Counted from the first letter of the stretch, positions 39,004-49,495 are shown. The stretch: 54,414 nucleotides of DNA from Limimonas halophila (GCF_900100655.1 NZ_FNCE01000004.1:157577-211990), one strand, 5' to 3'. Notes: generated from the letters alone by a model not told the origin. A program made the numbers and translations.

Positions 39004-39161
39004 GTGGCGGCACCCAGCGTTTCGCCCGTTCGCGGTTTCGGGCACACTGGACGTACAGGGCCGTGCGTCCGCCGGCGCGTTGGAGGTGGACGGCGCATGT
39101 GCTACACGATCGCACCACCGGGCGTGAACCGGCGACCGGGGTGAAAGGCCACGGAGGAACA

Positions 39162-39914
39162 GTGCGCGCGCTTGCCGGGGTTCTTTGTGCGGTTGCGGTG
39201 TGCGTCATCGGCCTCCGCCCGGCCCCCGTGCGTGCGCAGCCCCTGGTCGCCGATCTGTCCGAACATCTTCTCGCCATCACCACCGGCTTCACCGGGGCTC
39301 GCGTGCTGCTGTTCGGCGCCGTTGAGGAGCCGGGCGAGGTGGTGGTGGTCGTGCGGGGGCCGTCGGACACGGTCACGATGCGCCGGAAATCCCGCGTGGC
39401 CGGGATCTGGATGAACACCTCGAAGGTGACCTTCCCCGGCGTGCCCACTTTCTACGCGGTGAGCACCAGTGGCCCGCTGCACCAGATCACCACGCCGGCC
39501 GTGCGCTCGCGCAACCGCATCGGCGTGTCGCAGCTGGACCTGCGGCCGAAGGAACGCGATCTGGCGGGGCCGGAGCTGGTGGCGTGGCAGGAAGGGCTGA
39601 TCCGCGCCAAGCAGCGCAAGGGGCATTACGCGCGCGAAGCGGGCCGCGTCGTCTTCCTGGGGCGGACGCTCTTCCGCACGGAGCTCTTCTTTCCCGCCAC
39701 CGTGCCCACGGGGCACTATCAGGTCGAGGTCTACCTGCTGGACGAGGGCGAGGTGGTGAGCGCGCAGACCACGCCCCTGATCGTCAGCAAGGCGGGGCTG
39801 GAGGCCGAGATCTTCCAGTTCGCCCACAATCGGGGCGCGCTCTACGGCATCCTGGCGGTGATGGTCGCGGCGCTGGCGGGGTGGCTGGCCTCGGTCATCT
39901 TCCGGCGCGACTGA
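39162..39914 (+). CDS. TIGR02186-type membrane protein
   Basis: 250 residues from a GTG after GGAGGA. An N-terminal signal peptide or anchor (about 1-25) is followed by a periplasmic domain, with LVADLSEHLLAITTGFTGARVLLFGAV and TMRRKSRVAGIWMNT, and a C-terminal membrane helix (about 222-245). This matches a conserved alphaproteobacterial family annotated as TIGR02186. In many genomes it neighbours a sulphite-exporter-type (TauE/TSUP) permease, which is not present here. The role is not established. Confidence 0.8.
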   Translation: MRALAGVLCAVAVCVIGLRPAPVRAQPLVADLSEHLLAITTGFTGARVLLFGAVEEPGEVVVVVRGPSDTVTMRRKSRVAGIWMNTSKVTFPGVPTFYAVSTSGPLHQITTPAVRSRNRIGVSQLDLRPKERDLAGPELVAWQEGLIRAKQRKGHYAREAGRVVFLGRTLFRTELFFPATVPTGHYQVEVYLLDEGEVVSAQTTPLIVSKAGLEAEIFQFAHNRGALYGILAVMVAALAGWLASVIFRRD

Positions 39915-39924
39915 CGACCGCCGC

Positions 39925-40356
39925 TTACCAGTGCAGCCATTTGCGGGCGGAGGTACGGCACATCTCCGCCAGTGTCTCGCGGTCCAGCCGCGACGGCCGG
40001 CGGCGGCGCACCCGGCTGGGGGAGGTCAGCGTCACGCGGACGTGGCGCGGGCGATGCTTCTTGCCGTGGAAGGCCGGAAAGGCGAAGGCGACCTTGTGGA
40101 ACACCTCCGCCTGGACCTTGAACCAGAAGCCGGAGCTGTCGTCGGCGGGGACGATGAGCGTCACCTCGCCGTCGTGGTGTTCGATCGTGGGGTCGTAGCC
40201 GGCCGCGGCCAGTTCCTCGCGCACCGTCTGCAAGGCCGGTTCGGCCACGGTGCGCATGAACGTGGCGGCGCGCTGCTTGGCTTCCGCTTCGCTGAGATCG
40301 GGCTCCGGCAACACCAGGCCGCTGACCCGGTCCCAGAGGTCGCTCACGACGGACAT
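39925..40356 (-). CDS. Hypothetical soluble protein downstream of the BCCT carrier
   Basis: 143 residues from the ATG at 40356. I recognise no named family. The N-terminal half is helical (SEAEAKQRAATFMRTVAEPA), the middle alternates strands (DGEVTLIVPADDSSGFWFKV, AFAFPAF), and the C-terminus is very basic (RVRRRRPSRL) and ends KWLHW. No signal peptide or membrane helix is evident. It begins five bases after the BCCT stop on the same strand, so it is probably co-transcribed and may modulate or accompany the carrier. Confidence 0.65.
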   Translation of the reverse strand: MSVVSDLWDRVSGLVLPEPDLSEAEAKQRAATFMRTVAEPALQTVREELAAAGYDPTIEHHDGEVTLIVPADDSSGFWFKVQAEVFHKVAFAFPAFHGKKHRPRHVRVTLTSPSRVRRRRPSRLDRETLAEMCRTSARKWLHW

Positions 40357-40360
40357 GACT

Positions 40361-41983
<1,623 letters not shown>

Positions 41984-42041
41984 GCGGGCATGCTCCGGGA
42001 GCGCTCTGCGGACGGTCGTGGCTGTGTCGGCTTGGCGGGGA

Positions 42042-43160
42042 TCAGATCCCCAGCACCTCCTGCGGCGGGGTATAGCGCGCGTCCAGGCTTTCGGCCACCG
42101 GCCGGTTGGTCACCTTACCGTCCGCGACGTTCAGCCCGGCCATGAGGTGCGGGTCGTCGTGCAGGGCCTGTCGGTAGCCCTTGTCGGCCAGCGCCAGGAC
42201 GAAACGCATCGTCGCGTTGGTGAGCGCGAAGGTGGAGGTGCGCGCCACCGCGCCCGGCATGTTGGTGACGCAGTAGTGCACCACGCCCTCGTCCACGTAG
42301 GTCGGCTCGGCGTGCGTGGTGGGGCGCGAGGTCTCGAAGCAGCCGCCCTGGTCGATGGCGACGTCCACCATCACCGAGCCGGGGCGCATGGCCCGCACCA
42401 TCTCGCGCGAGACCAGCTTGGGCGCGGTGGCCCCGGGCAGCAGCACGCAGCCGATCACCAGATCGGCGTTCGCCACCGCCTTTTCGATGTGGTCGACCGT
42501 GGAGTAGAGCGTGTCCAGCTCGCGGCCGAAGGCGATGTCCAGCTCGTTCAAGCGGTCGATGTTCTTGTCCACCACGAACACCTTCGCCTGCATGCCCATC
42601 GCCATGCGCGCGGCGTTCATCCCGGCCACGCCGCCGCCCAGCACGACCACGTTGGCGGGCAGGACGCCGGGAACCCCGCCCAGCAGGATGCCGCTGCCGC
42701 CGCGCTCCTTTTCCAGGCAGTGGGCGCCCACCTGCACCGCCATGCGCCCCGCCACCTCGCTCATCGGCGCGAGCAGGGGCAGGCGCCCGTGCGCGTCGGT
42801 GACCGTCTCGTAGGCGATGGCGGTGCAGCCACTGTCGCGCAGGCCCTGCGTCAACGCGGGCTCGGCGGCGAGGTGGAGGTAGGTGAACAGCAGGTGGTCG
42901 GGCCGCAGGCGGGCGACCTCCGCCGGCTGCGGCTCCTTCACCTTCACGATCATCTCGGCGTTGGCGAAGACGGCGTCCGCGTCCGCTACGATCTCGCCGC
43001 CGGCGGCCTGATACTCGCCGTCGTTCAGGCCGATGCCCGCGCCGGCGCCGCTTTCCACGTAGACGGTGTGGCCGTGGTGGACCAGCTCGCGCACCCCGGC
43101 GGGCACGAGGCCGACACGGTACTCGTGGACCTTCGTCTCCTTGGGCACACCGATGCGCAT
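42042..43160 (-). CDS. ald: Alanine dehydrogenase
   Basis: 372 residues, full length. It interconverts L-alanine and pyruvate plus ammonia using NAD. Landmarks are the N-terminal [24 protein letters not shown] with the substrate Lys, the NAD-binding [19 protein letters not shown], and [19 protein letters not shown] near the active site. A GGGAGGAG site precedes the ATG, 23 bases after the transaminase gene. The pairing suggests that alanine made by the transaminase is returned to pyruvate. Confidence 0.96.
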   Translation of the reverse strand: MRIGVPKETKVHEYRVGLVPAGVRELVHHGHTVYVESGAGAGIGLNDGEYQAAGGEIVADADAVFANAEMIVKVKEPQPAEVARLRPDHLLFTYLHLAAEPALTQGLRDSGCTAIAYETVTDAHGRLPLLAPMSEVAGRMAVQVGAHCLEKERGGSGILLGGVPGVLPANVVVLGGGVAGMNAARMAMGMQAKVFVVDKNIDRLNELDIAFGRELDTLYSTVDHIEKAVANADLVIGCVLLPGATAPKLVSREMVRAMRPGSVMVDVAIDQGGCFETSRPTTHAEPTYVDEGVVHYCVTNMPGAVARTSTFALTNATMRFVLALADKGYRQALHDDPHLMAGLNVADGKVTNRPVAESLDARYTPPQEVLGI

Positions 43161-43183
43161 GACGCGCTCCTCCCGGTTCCGGG

Positions 43184-44554
43184 TCAGGCGATCTCGTCCA
43201 GCGTCTCGCGGATCGTCGCCGTGATCGTCTCCAGATGATGCCGCTCGGCGATCAGGGGCGGCGACAGCTCGATGGTGTCGCCGGCGAGGCGCACCAGGAC
43301 GCCCTTGTCGAAGCAGCGCGCGAACAGCTCGTAGCCCAGTTCGCCGGGCCGGCCCGGCCAGGGCTTCAGGTCGATCGCCGCCATCATGCCCAGGTTGCGC
43401 ACGTCGCTCACCCTGGGGTGATCGTCGAAGGCGTGGACCAACTCCTCCAGCACGGGCGCCATCGCGGCGGCGCGGGCGAAGAGGTCCTCTTCCTTGTAGA
43501 CCTCCAGCGTTGCCAGCGCGGCGGCGCATGCCAGCGGGTGGCCGCCGAAGGTGTAGCCGTGGAAGAACTCGATCGTGCCGCCCTGGCGCTCGGCGTCGGC
43601 CATGAGGGCGTCGTAGATGCCCTGGCGGCAGAGCACCGCGCCCATGGGCACGGCGGCGTTGCTGATCCCCTTGGCGAGCGTGATGAGGTCCGGCGTCACG
43701 CCGAAGTGCTCGGCGGCGAAGCTGCTGCCAAGCCGCCCGAAGCCGGTGATGACCTCGTCGAAGATCAGCAGGATGCCGTGCTTGTCGCAGATCTCGCGCA
43801 GGCGCTGCAGGTAGCCCTTCGGCGGCACCAGCACGCCGGTCGAGCCCGCCACCGGCTCCACGATCACGGCGGCGATCGTCTCCGGCCCGTGCAGCGCGCA
43901 CAGCCGCTCCAGGTCGTCGGCGAGGTGCGCGCCCCACTCGGGCTGGCCGCGCGAGAACGCCTGGTGCTCGAGGTCGTGGGTGTGGGGCAGGTGGTCGACG
44001 TCGGGCAGCTGCGTGAAGGTGCGGCGGTTGTTGACGATGCCGCCCACCGAGATGCCGCCGAAGTTGACGCCGTGGTAGCCGCGCTCGCGCCCGATCAGGC
44101 GGCGGCGCTGCGGCTCGCCGTTGGCGCGGTGGTAGGCCAGCGCGATCTTGAGCGCGCTGTCCACGGATTCCGAGCCGGAGTTGGTGAAAAAGGCGTGGTC
44201 GAACGCGCCGTGCGGCGCCATCGCCGTCAACTGGTTGGCGAGCTGGAACGCCGCCGGGTGGCTGTACTGGAAGGAAGCGGCGTAATCCATCTCCGCCGCG
44301 GCCTGTTGGATCGCCGTGGTGATGCGCTCGCGGTTGTGGCCCGCGTTCACGCACCACAGCCCGGCCATGGAGTCCAGTACGGCGCCGCCCTCGGGCGTGC
44401 GGTAGTGCATGCCGTCCGCGCCGGCGACCAGCTTGGGGGCCTGCTTGAACCGCCGGTTCCAGGTGAAGGGCATCCAGTAGGGTTCGAGCGTGTTGGGCGC
44501 GGCGTGAACACCGCCCCCCTCGTTTGCACCGTGCATGTCGTCCGCGCCGTGCAT
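43184..44554 (-). CDS. Class III omega-amino acid--pyruvate transaminase
   Basis: 456 residues, PLP-dependent fold type I. The N-terminal [20 protein letters not shown] and [11 protein letters not shown] match beta-alanine:pyruvate-type transaminases. [18 protein letters not shown] binds the PLP phosphate, [14 protein letters not shown] carries the Asp, and [14 protein letters not shown] carries the Schiff-base Lys. The likely donor is beta-alanine or another omega-amino compound, with pyruvate as acceptor giving alanine for the adjacent Ald. The start ATG follows AAGGAGG, which settles the N-terminus. Confidence 0.9.
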   Translation of the reverse strand: MHGADDMHGANEGGGVHAAPNTLEPYWMPFTWNRRFKQAPKLVAGADGMHYRTPEGGAVLDSMAGLWCVNAGHNRERITTAIQQAAAEMDYAASFQYSHPAAFQLANQLTAMAPHGAFDHAFFTNSGSESVDSALKIALAYHRANGEPQRRRLIGRERGYHGVNFGGISVGGIVNNRRTFTQLPDVDHLPHTHDLEHQAFSRGQPEWGAHLADDLERLCALHGPETIAAVIVEPVAGSTGVLVPPKGYLQRLREICDKHGILLIFDEVITGFGRLGSSFAAEHFGVTPDLITLAKGISNAAVPMGAVLCRQGIYDALMADAERQGGTIEFFHGYTFGGHPLACAAALATLEVYKEEDLFARAAAMAPVLEELVHAFDDHPRVSDVRNLGMMAAIDLKPWPGRPGELGYELFARCFDKGVLVRLAGDTIELSPPLIAERHHLETITATIRETLDEIA

Positions 44555-44678
44555 GCGTCCTCCTTGGCCGGGCCCGTTCCTAACCTGGGATGTTCGCTCT
44601 CAAGACTACCGCGCGCACGATAGCACGGGGCCGGTGCCCGACAACCCCGCGGGCGGCGGCGCCCGCCGGGCGGCTGCT

Positions 44679-44720
44679 GTTTACGGCGTTTACGCTGTAA
44701 AGGCTTAAGAACACGTAAAC
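44679..44720 (+). promoter_or_regulatory. GTTTACG repeat cluster, candidate enhancer sites
   Basis: GTTTACG occurs at 44679 and 44688 in direct orientation, TGTAAA at 44696, and the reverse complement CGTAAAC at 44714. The cluster ends 72 bases upstream of the sigma-54-like -24 element, a normal distance for an enhancer-binding activator. A similar palindrome stands upstream of the activator gene at 51183. Confidence 0.55.
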
Positions 44721-44791
44721 GACAACGCACTTCAGGGCGCCGAAGTTCCAAAAAAATAAGATTTCTCAGATTTTTAGATCCTTTCTCATTG

Positions 44792-44808
44792 TTGGCATCC
44801 ATTTTGCT
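44792..44808 (+). promoter_or_regulatory. Sigma-54 (RpoN) -24/-12 promoter
   Basis: TTGGCATCCATTTTGCT matches the YTGGCAYRNNNNTTGCW consensus at every specified position except the R (C here). The invariant GG and GC are separated by exactly ten bases. It lies 127 bases upstream of the repeat-protein ATG. An RpoN activator with a GAFTGA loop is encoded at the other end of the locus. Confidence 0.75.
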
Positions 44809-44935
44809 TTCAAGGGCCTGACGCCGCGCCGCGACAGTCGGAAAGCGCCCAGCGCACCGACCGGGCGGCGCGGTCGCACGGCGGGGGTTGGTGAGCCCGC
44901 CACACCGCAGGCAAAGCAAAACGGAGCCTAGTGCC

Positions 44936-46675
44936 ATGCAGTATCGCAGTCTTCTTCTGGCCGGTGTCGCGGCCTTCGCGCTCGGCGTAACCGGGCCCAT
45001 GGCGGCAAATGCCGAGGTTAACGGGCCCTTTCCGCCGCCGTTCGGCGGTCAGGGCGACGAGAACATCGTCCGCGACAACGCCAAGAACGCCAACAACAGC
45101 GGCAACGGCAACGACGCCAACAGCGGCCGCGACAACGTCGGCCTGACCAACAGCCAGAACGTTGAGACGGACAGCAGCACCAGTCTGCGCAACAGCCGCA
45201 ACAACAACGGCAACAACCGCGGGAACACGGACGTCGACCGTGCCAACGGGAACAACCGCGGGAACACGGAGAACGTGGGCAACACCGCGGATTCCAACAA
45301 CCGCGCGAACGGGAACAATCGCGGGAACACGGATATCGACCGCGCGAACGGGAACAATCGCGGGAACACGGATATCGACCGCGCGAACGGCGACAATCGC
45401 GGCAACACCGAGAACGTCGGCAACACCACCAATTCCAACAACAACAACGGCGACGACCGCAACAACCGCATTTCCGGCAACAACAACACCGACGGCAACC
45501 GCTCCAACGACGGGCACGAGAACAACCACCTGGAGAACTACAAGTCGTCGGGCAGCGCCAATGTCGTCGGCAACAGCAACAGCCTGAACCTGTCCGGCAT
45601 GACCAACGTGAAGATGGTCAACGAGACGGACCTTCAGCAGACCAACGGCGGGCTGAGCCTCTACGTCGGCGGCACCGGCGGCGACGGCGGCTACGCCTCG
45701 CAGTCCGCCGGGAACAAGGCCTACAACGACGGCGAGGGCGGTGACGCCAGCAACGACATCAAGGGCGATGTCTCGTCCAAGGCCGAAAGCGAGACCGATC
45801 TGGAGCAGGACGCCGGCGACGGCGACTACGGCGAGGCCAGCGCCGACGCGACCGGCGGCAACAAGATCAAGGACGGCAACGAGGGCGACGCGTCCGGCAA
45901 GCAGTACACCCAGTCGGGCAGCAAGTCGGCCAGCTACACCAAGGGTGGGCAGGATCCGAACTCCACCGCCCGGTCCAACGGCAACGCGGACAGCGATTCC
46001 ACGGCCCACAACCAAAGCCCGACCACCTCGACCGCCAACGCCAACGGGAACGCCACTGGCGGCAGCAACGACACAGCGAACGCGCGCGGGGGCGGCAACC
46101 GTGATCGGGCCAGTGCCAACGACACGGCGACCGGCCGTGGCGGCGGCGCGACCGCCAGCCCCGGTGGCAACGGCAACGCCAAGAGCGGGTCCGGCGCGGA
46201 TTCCAGTCCCGGTTCTGACTCCGTCGCGCGCGCCGACCAGGGCGTGAACGGCGGCTCCAACTCGGCCCCGTCCAACGCCCAGGCGGACGCGGATTCCGAC
46301 GTCAACGCCGATCAAAGCCAGTCCGGCGGCAACGCCAGCAGCGGCGACGGCACGGCCGGTGTCGGCGGCGACGGCGGCAGCAACAGCGGCTTCGCCAGTG
46401 CCGGGTCGGGTGCGGGCGACACCAACGCCAGTGCCAGCGGCAACGGCGGCGACGGCAGTGCCAGCAACCGGCAAACCGCCAGCAATGCCAGCAACGGTGG
46501 TGCCAACGGCGGCGACCAGACCAGCGTCCTGCGCTCCGGCAGCGTCAGCTCGATCAGCATGAGCAACCTGCGCGGCGTGCAGGCCCAGAACGTCAACACC
46601 GGCGTGGGCAACAACATGACGCAGAGCGTCAACATCAACGCCCACACCTCCTTCAACAACACGCCGGGCCAGTAA
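44936..46675 (+). CDS. Secreted Asn/Gly/Ser-rich repeat protein, putative fibre subunit
   Basis: 579 residues from the ATG at 44936. Residues 1-26 form a signal peptide ending MAANA. Residues 45-190 are dominated by Asn, Gly, Arg and Asp, with tandem 13-residue units GNNRGNTD[VI]DRAN (92-104, 126-138, 139-151) and longer GNxRGNTENVGNT variants (105-125, from 152). A middle part has alternating strands (SANVVGNSNSLNLSGM), then a long Gly/Ser/Asn/Asp/Ala stretch without Cys. The C-terminus (554-570) carries NTGVGNNMTQSVNINAH, resembling an amyloid-type repeat. I infer an extracellular fibre or matrix protein; no orthologue is recognised. Confidence 0.75.
   Translation: MQYRSLLLAGVAAFALGVTGPMAANAEVNGPFPPPFGGQGDENIVRDNAKNANNSGNGNDANSGRDNVGLTNSQNVETDSSTSLRNSRNNNGNNRGNTDVDRANGNNRGNTENVGNTADSNNRANGNNRGNTDIDRANGNNRGNTDIDRANGDNRGNTENVGNTTNSNNNNGDDRNNRISGNNNTDGNRSNDGHENNHLENYKSSGSANVVGNSNSLNLSGMTNVKMVNETDLQQTNGGLSLYVGGTGGDGGYASQSAGNKAYNDGEGGDASNDIKGDVSSKAESETDLEQDAGDGDYGEASADATGGNKIKDGNEGDASGKQYTQSGSKSASYTKGGQDPNSTARSNGNADSDSTAHNQSPTTSTANANGNATGGSNDTANARGGGNRDRASANDTATGRGGGATASPGGNGNAKSGSGADSSPGSDSVARADQGVNGGSNSAPSNAQADADSDVNADQSQSGGNASSGDGTAGVGGDGGSNSGFASAGSGAGDTNASASGNGGDGSASNRQTASNASNGGANGGDQTSVLRSGSVSSISMSNLRGVQAQNVNTGVGNNMTQSVNINAHTSFNNTPGQ
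45311..45388 (+). repeat. Perfect 39-bp tandem duplication inside the fibre-like gene
   Basis: 45311-45349 and 45350-45388 are identical base for base and each encodes GNNRGNTDIDRAN. Identity at synonymous positions, when the neighbouring units at about 45209 and 45248 have diverged codons, indicates recent duplication. Confidence 0.9.
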
Positions 46676-46696
46676 CCGCGGCGACCCATCGGTGGA

Positions 46697-46723
46697 CCGG
46701 CGGGGCGTTTCCGGCCCCGCCGG
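46697..46723 (+). terminator. Strong GC hairpin between fibre-like gene and next gene
   Basis: CCGGCGGGGC (46697-46706) and GCCCCGCCGG (46714-46723) form a perfect 10-bp stem with a seven-base loop, 21 bases after the stop codon. No T-run follows. It may partly terminate or protect the upstream message so that the first protein is made in excess. Confidence 0.55.
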
Positions 46724-46759
46724 CTTTCCGCCGAACCAGATCAAAGGAGGACGTGCGGG

Positions 46760-47128
46760 ATGATTCGTGTGGCGTTATGGGCCTGGGCGCTGGCCGTCGG
46801 AACGGGGCTCGCCGCCGCGTCCGGTCCGGTCCAGGCAGGCGACGCGGACAGCACCTTCGCCGGGCTGACCGAGATGAAGACCGGCGAAATGGCGGCCTCG
46901 ACGGGGCGCGCCGACAGCGGTCCCATCGCGCTCGACCAGCGCAACCTCACCGACCAGCTCGGTCAGAACCTCAACAACGAGAAAGTCAACATCGGCGGTG
47001 TGTCGGTCAGCGGCAGCATCGGGGACACGACCATCGACAACACGCGCGGAACGACCTCGGTGATGTCGAACACCGGCGACTTCGTGAACATGAACTACAG
47101 CGCGAGCTACAACATCCACCTCCAGTGA
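46760..47128 (+). CDS. Small secreted protein with leader-like and fibre-like motifs
   Basis: 122 residues from an ATG with AAAGGAGG. A signal peptide ends near residue 26 (GPVQA). Residues 33-49, FAGLTEMKTGEMAASTG, align with the post-signal motif of the 397-residue protein downstream. The body alternates polar and hydrophobic residues (VNIGGVSVSGSIGDTTI) and the C-terminus, NTGDFVNMNYSASYNIH (104-120), aligns without gaps to the C-terminal motif of the large repeat protein. There is no Cys. I infer a minor subunit or nucleator. Confidence 0.75.
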   Translation: MIRVALWAWALAVGTGLAAASGPVQAGDADSTFAGLTEMKTGEMAASTGRADSGPIALDQRNLTDQLGQNLNNEKVNIGGVSVSGSIGDTTIDNTRGTTSVMSNTGDFVNMNYSASYNIHLQ

Positions 47129-47156
47129 CGGACCGGAGACCGGACCGGGACAGCGC

Positions 47157-47876
47157 ATGCGGGGCGCGGCAAGCATGAAGGGCAGCATAACGGCAGCCGC
47201 CATCGTGGCGTTCGGCCTCGTCGCCACTGCGCTCAACGGAGCGCAAGCGGGCGGGGTGCGGATCGTCACCGGCAGCGGGCTTTCGGTTACCAAGCAGGTC
47301 ACGAGCTGGAAGGAGGCCAAGTTCAAGAACGTCGTTCCGCAGCAATACGACTACAGCTGCGGCTCGGCGGCGATCGCGACCCTCTTGACCTACCACTACG
47401 ACCGGCCGACCGACGAGCGCCAGGCGTTCAAGCAGATGTTCCGCAGCGGCGACCGCGAAGCGATCCGTGAGCACGGCTTCTCGCTGCTGGACATGAAGGC
47501 CTATCTCAAGTCGCGCGGCCTGAATGCGGACGGCTTCCGCATGTCGCTGTCCCAGCTCCGCGACATCGGCGTGCCCGCGATCACGCTCGTCACCACCAAG
47601 GGCTACCGGCACTTCGTCGTGGTGAAGGGCGTTCGCGAGGACGACGTGCTGGTCGGCGACCCGGCGCTCGGGCTGAGGACGCTGACCCACGCCCGCTTCA
47701 AGGAGATCTGGAACGGCGTGACCTTCGTCGTCCGCGACGACGTGAAGCTCGCGCGCAAGCATTTCAACCGCGTCACGGAGTGGCGGCTGCGGCCCAAGAC
47801 CCCGTACCAGTCCACGGTGGACCGGTACGGGCTGTCGACCTTCTCGCTGCTGCATCCGGGGCGCAACGAGTTCTAA
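47157..47876 (+). CDS. Exported C39-family cysteine peptidase
   Basis: 239 residues. A signal peptide (about 1-31) is followed by a C39-type papain-like domain with QQYDYSCGSAAIATLL (Cys68, with oxyanion Gln62/63), GYRHFVVVKGV (His152) and VGDPALG (Asp168). It has no ABC-transporter domain, unlike bacteriocin exporters, and should act in the periplasm. FapD in the Pseudomonas functional-amyloid operon is also a stand-alone C39-like protease. Neighbouring secreted proteins with leader-like motifs are its probable substrates. The start may be ATG 47157 or 47175. Confidence 0.85.
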   Translation: MRGAASMKGSITAAAIVAFGLVATALNGAQAGGVRIVTGSGLSVTKQVTSWKEAKFKNVVPQQYDYSCGSAAIATLLTYHYDRPTDERQAFKQMFRSGDREAIREHGFSLLDMKAYLKSRGLNADGFRMSLSQLRDIGVPAITLVTTKGYRHFVVVKGVREDDVLVGDPALGLRTLTHARFKEIWNGVTFVVRDDVKLARKHFNRVTEWRLRPKTPYQSTVDRYGLSTFSLLHPGRNEF

Positions 47877-47913
47877 CGCCGGCCGGCCCCAGACCGGCGG
47901 CCAGGAGGATGGA

Positions 47914-49107
47914 ATGCGTGCCATGGCAACCACGTTCGTGCGGCCTCGCGGCCGCCGACTTCCCCGCAGAACCCGGCTCGCGGCGACGGCTGTTATGGCC
48001 GCCGTCATCGCGGGGCCGGCCGCGCACGCCGCCGCGCCGGACGACGCTTTCAACGGGCTGGACCCGATGTCCCCGCGGGAGCTGTCCGGCCACCGCGCGG
48101 GCATGAAGGTGGGGGGCCTTGAATTCGAGTTCTCGGTGAACGTGACCACCACCGTGGCTGAAAACGGGCAGGAACTCGGCGGCTTGTCCACACAGATCTC
48201 GCGCGACGTGCAAGGGCAGGTGCAGAAAACGGTGTCGCAGGTGGAAAGCCAGGTGAGCGAGGTTCAGGAGTCCGTTCAGGACGCCGTTTCCGGCATCCAG
48301 GACCGGGTGAGCGAGGCAACCGGCGGCGCCGCCCAGTCGGGCGACACGGCGAGCGACGCCACGGGCGGCAGCGGCGGGACCACAACCAGCCCGACGTCGC
48401 CCACACCCGGCGCCTCCGGAACCACGAGCCCGACCACGGGCGCGAGCGGTTCCACGGATGTCGCCTCGGGCACGACGGGCGCCACCAATCCGTCGACGGA
48501 CACGCCCTCGTCGCCGGGCACATCCCCCTCGACCTCGCCATCGACACCATCGACGCCGTCATCGCCGACACCGTCGACGCCCACGGCCGGCGGTTCGACG
48601 CCCGCCGGGGGCTCGGGGTCGGCGTCCGCCGGCGGCACCGGGACGGCCACGCAGCCCACCGATGTCGCCGGAACCACGCCGACCGCCGGCGAAACCGGAA
48701 CGGCGCCGAGCGGAGGAACAACGCCTTCGCCCGGATCGGGCGATACTGGCGCCACCGGCACGGGCGCGGCGGGGTCGTCAGCCGGATCGGGGACGCCGAC
48801 CGGCGAGCAGACCATCCAGCAGGCTGCCGCGAAGGTCGCGGAATCGCTGCCCTCCTCGCTCGAGGTCGAGGAAACCGGATCGGGGGCGGTCGCGCAGCTC
48901 GGCGACGGCAGCACGCGGATCGTGCAGAATGTCACCGACGAGCATGTCGGCGCGCTCGTCCAGAACACGGCGGACAACCGCACGATCAGCACAAACGTCG
49001 AGACGACGATCCGCGTCATGAACTTCAAGCAGCGGATGGCCGACTTCAACGTATCGCGCCAGGCGGCACGCATCGCTGACGCCGTGGCCCAGATGCGGTT
49101 GCGGTGA
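47914..49107 (+). CDS. Secreted protein with leader-like motif and Ser/Thr/Pro/Gly linker
   Basis: 397 residues from an ATG after AGGAGG. A basic N-terminus and signal peptide (about 1-40) precede FNGLDPMSPRELSGHRAG (46-63), which resembles a double-glycine-type leader and is followed by VGG (66-68). Next come a beta-type stretch (FEFSVNVTTTVAENG), a helical or coiled-coil part (VQKTVSQVESQVSEVQESVQ), and a low-complexity linker of S, T, P, G and A (about 140-300). A C-terminal domain has TRIVQNVTDEHVGALVQNTADN and a basic helix. The family is not recognised. It may be an adhesin-like or linker component of the matrix. Confidence 0.75.
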   Translation: MRAMATTFVRPRGRRLPRRTRLAATAVMAAVIAGPAAHAAAPDDAFNGLDPMSPRELSGHRAGMKVGGLEFEFSVNVTTTVAENGQELGGLSTQISRDVQGQVQKTVSQVESQVSEVQESVQDAVSGIQDRVSEATGGAAQSGDTASDATGGSGGTTTSPTSPTPGASGTTSPTTGASGSTDVASGTTGATNPSTDTPSSPGTSPSTSPSTPSTPSSPTPSTPTAGGSTPAGGSGSASAGGTGTATQPTDVAGTTPTAGETGTAPSGGTTPSPGSGDTGATGTGAAGSSAGSGTPTGEQTIQQAAAKVAESLPSSLEVEETGSGAVAQLGDGSTRIVQNVTDEHVGALVQNTADNRTISTNVETTIRVMNFKQRMADFNVSRQAARIADAVAQMRLR

Positions 49108-49114
49108 GCGAGCC

Positions 49115-49495
49115 ATGCAGCCGTGGCGGCCCACCACATTCCCCGGCATCCGGCGTGCTTGCGCGGGCCTGCGTGCGCCCCGGCCGGGGGTGCTGGCGGC
49201 CGCCGTGTTCATCGGGGGGCTCGCTGTCCCCGGTCCCGCCTCCGCCGGGGACGGCGAGAGCTTGTCCCTGGCCGGCATGGAAGCCGGCCCGGAGCGCCTC
49301 ACGGCGTCGGAATTGCGCGCAAGCCGGGCAGGCAGCCCGATTGCGCGGCCGGTCGCGCCCAACCTCGCGCCCGACGGGACGGCCGTGGCGGTCGTCCTCT
49401 GGGACGAACTGGGGCCGGTGAAAAGCGGCCAATCGGCGCAATCGTCCAGGCGCACCGGCAATCGCGCCTCCCTGACCGTCCGCGTCACGCGCTGA
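49115..49495 (+). CDS. Small secreted protein of the matrix locus
   Basis: 126 residues, starting seven bases after the preceding stop. A long basic N-terminus and signal peptide end near residue 44 (GPASA). The mature part begins with SLAGMEAGPE, then LTASELRASRAG (62-73), matching the ELxxxRAG element of the 397-residue protein. A short C-terminal region (VAVVLWDELGPV, NRASLTVRVTR) looks beta-type. There is no Cys and no recognised domain. It probably belongs to the same operon, and is a candidate C39 substrate or minor subunit. Confidence 0.65.
   Translation: MQPWRPTTFPGIRRACAGLRAPRPGVLAAAVFIGGLAVPGPASAGDGESLSLAGMEAGPERLTASELRASRAGSPIARPVAPNLAPDGTAVAVVLWDELGPVKSGQSAQSSRRTGNRASLTVRVTR

Larger units (their letters stand above)
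44555..44935. promoter_or_regulatory. Control region of the secreted repeat-protein locus
   Basis: 381 bases without a gene. From left to right it holds the short leader of the divergent transaminase gene, a GTTTACG repeat block (44679-44720), an unusually AT-rich spacer (44749-44790), a sigma-54-type promoter (44792-44808), and a GC-rich 5' leader of about 115 bases with inverted repeats before the repeat-protein ATG. Confidence 0.7.

Noticed and set aside
45209-45460. A CRISPR array, because of the regular 39-base repeats.
   Set aside because: The repeats are in frame, without spacers, and encode a repeated peptide.
47157-47876. A bacteriocin export system, because of the C39 peptidase.
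   Set aside because: The peptidase has a signal peptide and no ABC transporter; the neighbours carry Sec-type signal peptides.
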